A stretch of 58,310 nucleotides of DNA from Sphingopyxis sp. KK2. Lineage in GTDB: Bacteria > Pseudomonadota > Alphaproteobacteria > Sphingomonadales > Sphingomonadaceae. The DNA is taken from assembly GCF_001990265.1 (NCBI RefSeq), contig NZ_LYVN01000008.1, forward strand, positions 1-58,310, read 5' to 3'. Both the position numbers and the translations under genes were made by a program. The notes under the pieces are model-generated. The model did not search any database and was not told the DNA's origin. It saw nothing but the letters and a program-made list of their open reading frames with translations. Positions 52,966-58,310 of the stretch are shown one piece after another; the stretch's first letter is position 1, and every line of letters begins with the position of its first letter.

Positions 52966-53659
52966 AACGATATCCCGCCCCGTAAAGCGTGGCGATGGCG
53001 TCGAATTCGGGATCGACCTCGCGGAACTTGCGCCGCAGCCGCTTGATATGGCTGTCGATCGTGCGATCGTCGATATAGACATCGTCCTGATAGGCCGCGT
53101 CCATCAGCTGGTTGCGGCTGCGCACGATGCCGGGACGCGACGCCAGCGTTTCGAGGATCAGGAATTCGGTGACCGTCAGCGTGACGTCCTTGCCGTCCCA
53201 TTCGACCTTGTGGCGCGCCGGGTCCATCGTCAGCCGCCCGCGCGTGATCGGGTCGGCGACGGGTTCGTCGGCATCGCCCGGGGCGTTTTTGTTGAGCTCG
53301 ACGCGGCGCAATATGGCGCGGATGCGGGCGATCACCAGTCGCTGCGAGAAAGGCTTGGCGATATAGTCGTCCGCACCCATCGCGAGGCCCAGCGCTTCGT
53401 CGATCTCGTCGTCCTTGCTGGTCAGGAAGATGACCGGCAGCTGGCTCTTTTCGCGCAGCCGTCGCAGCAGTTCGAGCCCGTCCATCCGCGGCATCTTGAC
53501 GTCGAAGACGGCGAGGTCGGGCGGATTGTCGATCAGCGGCTTCAGCGCCGCCTCGCCGTCCGAATAGACGCGCGTGACGAATCCCTCGGCCTGGAGGGCG
53601 ATCGACAGGGATTGCAGGATGTTGCGGTCGTCGTCGACCAGCGCGATGGTTGCCGTCAT
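52949..53659 (-). CDS. chvI: Response regulator ChvI
   Basis: A 236-residue OmpR-type regulator. Receiver domain with acidic pocket [14 protein letters not shown] and phosphorylated Asp53 in [13 protein letters not shown], Lys in FLTSKDDE; winged-helix domain with [37 protein letters not shown] and TLYGAGYRF. It pairs with ChvG. It diverges from pckA across 278 bases, and in related bacteria ChvI controls pckA. Confidence 0.95.
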   Translation of the reverse strand: MTATIALVDDDRNILQSLSIALQAEGFVTRVYSDGEAALKPLIDNPPDLAVFDVKMPRMDGLELLRRLREKSQLPVIFLTSKDDEIDEALGLAMGADDYIAKPFSQRLVIARIRAILRRVELNKNAPGDADEPVADPITRGRLTMDPARHKVEWDGKDVTLTVTEFLILETLASRPGIVRSRNQLMDAAYQDDVYIDDRTIDSHIKRLRRKFREVDPEFDAIATLYGAGYRFADES

Positions 53660-53937
53660 GCTCTTTCCAGTTGGGCGGGCGTCCCGGCAACTAGCCGATC
53701 CGCGCCCTTGTCACAACATCACGTGCTTGCCACCGGTTCCCTTACGGCATCTGCCGCATCGCGCGGCGGGCTGCCCTTTAATCTTTTGACCTCACCCCCC
53801 AACCTCGCTAACGCGACCGCAATTTCGGAATTCGACGTCCCGTCGGCACCCATGATGATGCGGGCCCAGCGCTTTCGCTTGGCAGTCGCTGCATAGGTAT
53901 GCAAAGGCGGGCGGAAAGATTGAGAAAGGCCAAGGCA
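53660..53937. promoter_or_regulatory. Divergent chvI-pckA control region
   Basis: 278 bases without a gene. It must hold the promoters of both chvI (minus) and pckA (plus). I do not see a clear consensus promoter or a repeated ChvI-type site by eye. An open plus-strand frame runs through part of it into pckA, but lacks signs of being a gene. Confidence 0.5.
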
Positions 53938-55539
<1,602 letters not shown>

Positions 55540-55588
55540 TTGACCCGGAAACTTCCGGGTGCTCATTCACCCGGAAGGACCGGAAAAA

Positions 55589-56041
55589 ATGACTACCGAC
55601 TATAAGCCGCGCCTGTTCGAGCGCGACGAAGACATCCGCGCGATCGGCACCGGCCTGCTCGCGCGCACCCTGCCGCGCGAGGCGTGGACGCACGAGGCGC
55701 ATCTCGGCGCGTGCCTGTGGCTGCTCAGCGAGCGCCCCGATATCGATATCGACGCCGAGATCGCCACGATCATCAGCCGCTTCAACGAGAGCGTCGGCGG
55801 CGTGAACGACGACCATGGCGGCTATCACGACAGCATCACCCGCGCCTATGTCGCGGGCGTGCGGCTTTTCCTGACGGAGACCGCGGAGACGGAGCTGGCG
55901 GCGCGCGTCAATGCGCTGCTGTGCTCGCCGATGGGCGGTCGCGACTGGCCCTTGCGCTTCTACAGCCGCGACCTTCTCTTCTCGGTGCCTGCGCGGCGCG
56001 GATTCGTGCCGCCGGACCTCGCGCCGCTGCCCGCGGCGTGA
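55589..56041 (+). CDS. Conserved hypothetical protein
   Basis: A 150-residue soluble protein with no signal peptide. A conserved-looking core is REAWTHEAHLGACLWLLSERP, then NESVGGVNDDHGGYHDSIT and a C-terminal SPMGGRDWPLRFYSRDLLFS. I have seen the W/F-T-H-x-x-HL pattern in small uncharacterised proteins, but cannot name a function. ATG at 55589 follows GGAAGGACCGG. It lies 49 bases after pckA on the same strand. Confidence 0.72.
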   Translation: MTTDYKPRLFERDEDIRAIGTGLLARTLPREAWTHEAHLGACLWLLSERPDIDIDAEIATIISRFNESVGGVNDDHGGYHDSITRAYVAGVRLFLTETAETELAARVNALLCSPMGGRDWPLRFYSRDLLFSVPARRGFVPPDLAPLPAA

Positions 56042-56078
56042 TAGCGTGGCGCCGGTTCTTCCCAAAGGAGCGCATGAC

Positions 56079-56435
56079 ATGAGCATCTTGGACAATATTC
56101 TCGGCCAGATTTCGGGCAATGATACCGTGACCAATCTCGCGGCCAAGGTCGGCCTGTCGCCCGAGCATGTCGAGTCGGCGATCGCCGCGCTCGCCAAAAA
56201 TCACCCGATGCAGGGCGACACCGCCGAAGGCGCCGCCGCAGCAACCGGACTGCCGCTCGACAAGCTGCAGGAGATCATCGGTCACATCGGCGGCGAAGGC
56301 TCGCTGGGCCGCTTTGCGCAGATGCTTCAGCAGGACGGCGGATCGGGTATCCTCGGCGCGCTCGACCGCGACGGCGACGGCAACCCGCTCAACGACCTCG
56401 GCGGCATCGCGGGATCGCTGTTCGGGAAGAAGTAA
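56079..56435 (+). CDS. YidB family (DUF937) protein
   Basis: A 118-residue small protein of the YidB/DUF937 family: SILDNILGQISGNDTVTNLA, LAKNHPMQGDTAEGAAAATG and IIGHIGGEGSLGRFAQML. It ends with an acidic Asp/Gly-rich linker (LDRDGDGNPLNDLGG) that resembles a short calcium-binding or flexible spacer, then GSLFGKK. No signal or membrane segment. Function of the family is unknown. ATG at 56079 has AAAGGAG upstream. Confidence 0.87.
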   Translation: MSILDNILGQISGNDTVTNLAAKVGLSPEHVESAIAALAKNHPMQGDTAEGAAAATGLPLDKLQEIIGHIGGEGSLGRFAQMLQQDGGSGILGALDRDGDGNPLNDLGGIAGSLFGKK

Positions 56436-56451
56436 GGCGACCTCTCTTCCT

Positions 56452-56554
56452 CGTCATTGCGAGGAACGAAGTGACGCGGCAATCCAGAGTAGTTCAGGCC
56501 GCTCTGGATTGGTTGGCCTACGGCCGCCCGCGGCCCGCTTCGCTCGCAATGACG
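56452..56554. repeat. Dispersed inverted repeat, CGTCATTGCGAGG type
   Basis: Starts CGTCATTGCGAGGAACGAAG and ends CGCTTCGCTCGCAATGACG, with an inner CAATCCAGAG/CTCTGGATTG pairing. It is of the same general design as the copies at 19625, 40109 and 47381 but a different subfamily. Lies between convergent genes. Confidence 0.85.
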
Positions 56555-56561
56555 AAAAGGC

Positions 56562-58310
56562 TTACCCCTTCGCTCCCTTCACATATTCGGCGACATTCTG
56601 CGCAAGCACGTCGAGCGGCACATTGCCGCCCTTGACCACGACATCGTTGAAGTCCCTGAGGTCATATTTCGCGCCGAGCGCCTTCTGCGCAAGGCCGCGC
56701 TGGCGGACGATCTCGCTGTGCCCGACCTTGTACCCGCACGCCTGTCCGGCCCAGCTGCAATAACGATCGACCTCGCTCGCGACCTCGAGCGGGTTCGAGC
56801 CATTCTCCTTGACGAAGAATTCGACCCCCTGCTCGCGCGTCCAGCGCTTGGCGTGCAGCCCGGTGTCGACGACGAGGCGGCACGCGCGGAAGGCGAGCGA
56901 CTGGAGATAGCCCAGCCGCCCGACCTCGAAATCGTCATAGAGGCCAAGCTCGTCGGCGAGCTGTTCGGCGTAGAGCGCCCATCCTTCCGAATAGGCGTTG
57001 AACGCCAGCATCGTGCGGATCAACGGCATCTGGTTGGCATATTCGCCCTGCCAGGCATGGCCCGGGATCGCCTCGTGCATCGTCAGGTCGGGCAGCGAAT
57101 ATTTGCTGTGCAATTCGGTGGTGCGCAGGTTGATCCAGAAACGCCCGGGGGTCGACCCGTCGATCGATCCCGCGCCGCCATAGGCCGCCGGCGCGCCGGG
57201 TTCCTCGGCGAGCGGCAGCCGTTTCACCTCGACATTGCCCTTCACCAGCGTGCGGAAGGCGCGCGGCAGTTCGGCGCGGATCTTGCCGAGCCAGGTCTGG
57301 ATATAGGCGACGATCTCGGCACGCCCGGCGTCATTGTCGGGGAATTTATATTTGGGGTCCTTGGCGAGCGCGTTCATGCGGTCGCCGACCGAACCGTCGG
57401 TATAGCCGATCTTGCGCAGGATCGGGTCCATCTGCCCGTGCAGCGCCGCCAGCTCCTCGCGGCCCATCGCATGGACCTCATCGGGGGTCATGCGCGTCGT
57501 CGTGCTCGCGCGCAGCCCCCAGGCATACCATTCGTCGCCGCCGGGCCGCGCCCACATGCCGGCGTCCGTCGTCGCCTTGGGGCGCTGCGCCTTCATCTCG
57601 GCGAGCTGGCGTTCGAGCGCCGCGGCGACTGGGCCGGTGACGATCGCCTGCGCGCGGCCTGCCCAGTCGCCCGCGATCTTGGCATCGCGGGTGCGGGTGG
57701 CGAGGCTGTCGACCATGCCGCCGCCCGCCTTGGCATCGGCGAGGCTCGCTTCCATCTGCTTCAGCGCCTTGTCGATTAGGAAATCGGGGGCGATCATGCC
57801 CTGCGCGCCCGCCGCCTTCAGCCGCTCGGTCTCGCCGTCGAGCACGCCGGGGAAGGCGTTGAGGCGCGACAGATAGGCTTCGGCGTCGGAAGCGCTCTTC
57901 ACCGGATGGTCGCTGTCGAGGAATTTCGGGACGTCGAGATAGGCGCCGACATTCTGGATCACGACATAGGGCGTGTTGCGCCACCCGCCGACGGCGACGT
58001 CGCCATAGGGCAGGGCAAAGCCGTCGAGCGCGACGCCATAGGCGCTTTCGACCACGGCGAGGCTGGTGCGCGTCTTGTGGTCGAGTCCAGTCCGGTCGAA
58101 TGCCTTCACGCGCGCGAGGTCGGCCTTGAGCGTCTCGGCGAGCGCCTTGACCCCCGCCGCCGACCGGTCGCCGAGCTTGCCGCGTTCGGCGGCGCGCGCG
58201 CCGGTATCGATGCCGAGCGAGGTGGCGCCTTCGGGCGAATGCGCGAGCAGATTGTCGGCGACCGAGGACAGCAGCGCGTCGGCGCCGGCGGGGCGCGGCC
58301 CGGTGACGAT
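56562..58310 (-). CDS. DUF885 family zinc-hydrolase-like protein, N-terminus cut by window edge
   Basis: At least 582 residues; the frame stays open to the right edge, so the start lies outside. The ORF has the DUF885 signature HEAIPGHAWQGEYANQM, which supplies a HEXXGH-type metal site, with LRTTELHSKYSLPDLTMHEA before it and RACRLVVDTGLHAKRWTREQ after it. DUF885 proteins are secreted or periplasmic peptidase-like enzymes of unknown substrate; the signal peptide would be beyond the window. Internal starts such as the GTG at 58109 are not needed. Ends near a dispersed repeat. Confidence 0.9.
   Translation of the reverse strand: MVTGPRPAGADALLSSVADNLLAHSPEGATSLGIDTGARAAERGKLGDRSAAGVKALAETLKADLARVKAFDRTGLDHKTRTSLAVVESAYGVALDGFALPYGDVAVGGWRNTPYVVIQNVGAYLDVPKFLDSDHPVKSASDAEAYLSRLNAFPGVLDGETERLKAAGAQGMIAPDFLIDKALKQMEASLADAKAGGGMVDSLATRTRDAKIAGDWAGRAQAIVTGPVAAALERQLAEMKAQRPKATTDAGMWARPGGDEWYAWGLRASTTTRMTPDEVHAMGREELAALHGQMDPILRKIGYTDGSVGDRMNALAKDPKYKFPDNDAGRAEIVAYIQTWLGKIRAELPRAFRTLVKGNVEVKRLPLAEEPGAPAAYGGAGSIDGSTPGRFWINLRTTELHSKYSLPDLTMHEAIPGHAWQGEYANQMPLIRTMLAFNAYSEGWALYAEQLADELGLYDDFEVGRLGYLQSLAFRACRLVVDTGLHAKRWTREQGVEFFVKENGSNPLEVASEVDRYCSWAGQACGYKVGHSEIVRQRGLAQKALGAKYDLRDFNDVVVKGGNVPLDVLAQNVAEYVKGAKG

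Noticed and set aside
55543-55560. Terminator after pckA
   Set aside because: ACCCGGAA and TTCCGGGT can pair, but the loop is very short and no T-run follows, so I do not call it an intrinsic terminator.

Overview
The window is a contiguous piece of a high-GC alphaproteobacterial chromosome. Gene content and sequence flavour point to a sphingomonad, most likely Sphingopyxis or a close relative. Support comes from two TonB-dependent receptors, an Ala/Lys-extended ATP synthase beta subunit, an NDUFA12-type complex I accessory protein, the ChvG/ChvI to HprK regulatory PTS locus divergent from pckA, and dispersed hairpins starting CGTCATnCCCGCGAA. The species call is inference. I see no rRNA, tRNA, CRISPR array, IS element or prophage. 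Coding density is very high and no gene-free stretch exceeds about 280 bases.

Layout. 1-4790: a secreted helical-repeat protein cut by the left edge, a TonB receptor with a Pho-box-like site upstream, a DUF3297 protein and a CHAP-domain protein. 4956-9149: a membrane GGDEF-EAL protein and a fatty acyl-AMP ligase. 9328-11492: recX, a DUF192 lipoprotein, NDUFA12 and DUF2155, the last converging on and overlapping aat. 12055-16250: a lipoprotein-like methyltransferase, a small membrane protein coupled to a 2OG-Fe(II) oxygenase, a lone CpaF-type ATPase and a DUF6265 protein. 16306-21848: atpHAG, an inserted membrane protein, then atpDC. 21981-29042: mostly small enzymes (dienelactone hydrolase, P-loop kinase-like, alpha/beta hydrolase), a membrane-anchored S1 protease, DUF1203, Ada and a frameshifted isocitrate lyase/PEP mutase family gene. 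29036-34287: two tandem secreted HEXXH proteins and priA. 34400-37647: a PepSY membrane protein and a siderophore-type TonB receptor, divergent from a large patatin-like protein. 40212-43306: dnaK-dnaJ behind a recognisable RpoH promoter. 43457-47371: a copper chaperone-like lipoprotein, an HEXXH protein, three small envelope proteins and rmuC. 47564-53659: a META-domain lipoprotein and the run trmH-type methylase, HPr, EIIA, rapZ, hprK, chvG, chvI (all minus strand). 53938-58310: pckA, two small proteins and a DUF885 protein cut by the right edge.

How genes work together. The chvI-chvG-hprK-rapZ-EIIA-HPr block is the alphaproteobacterial regulatory PTS. It couples envelope or acid sensing to carbon status, and pckA (gluconeogenesis) diverges from it. 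The TonB receptor/PepSY pair at 34.4-37.6 kb is an iron-acquisition unit. The five soluble F1 subunits form an operon separate from the Fo genes, which are not in the window.

Nothing here is clearly a new defence or mobile system. The more unusual signals are the 205-bp antisense coding overlap of DUF2155 and aat, the apparent CTG start of aat overlapping the preceding stop, the membrane gene inside the atp operon, the tandem HEXXH paralogues, and the frameshift in the isocitrate lyase family gene.
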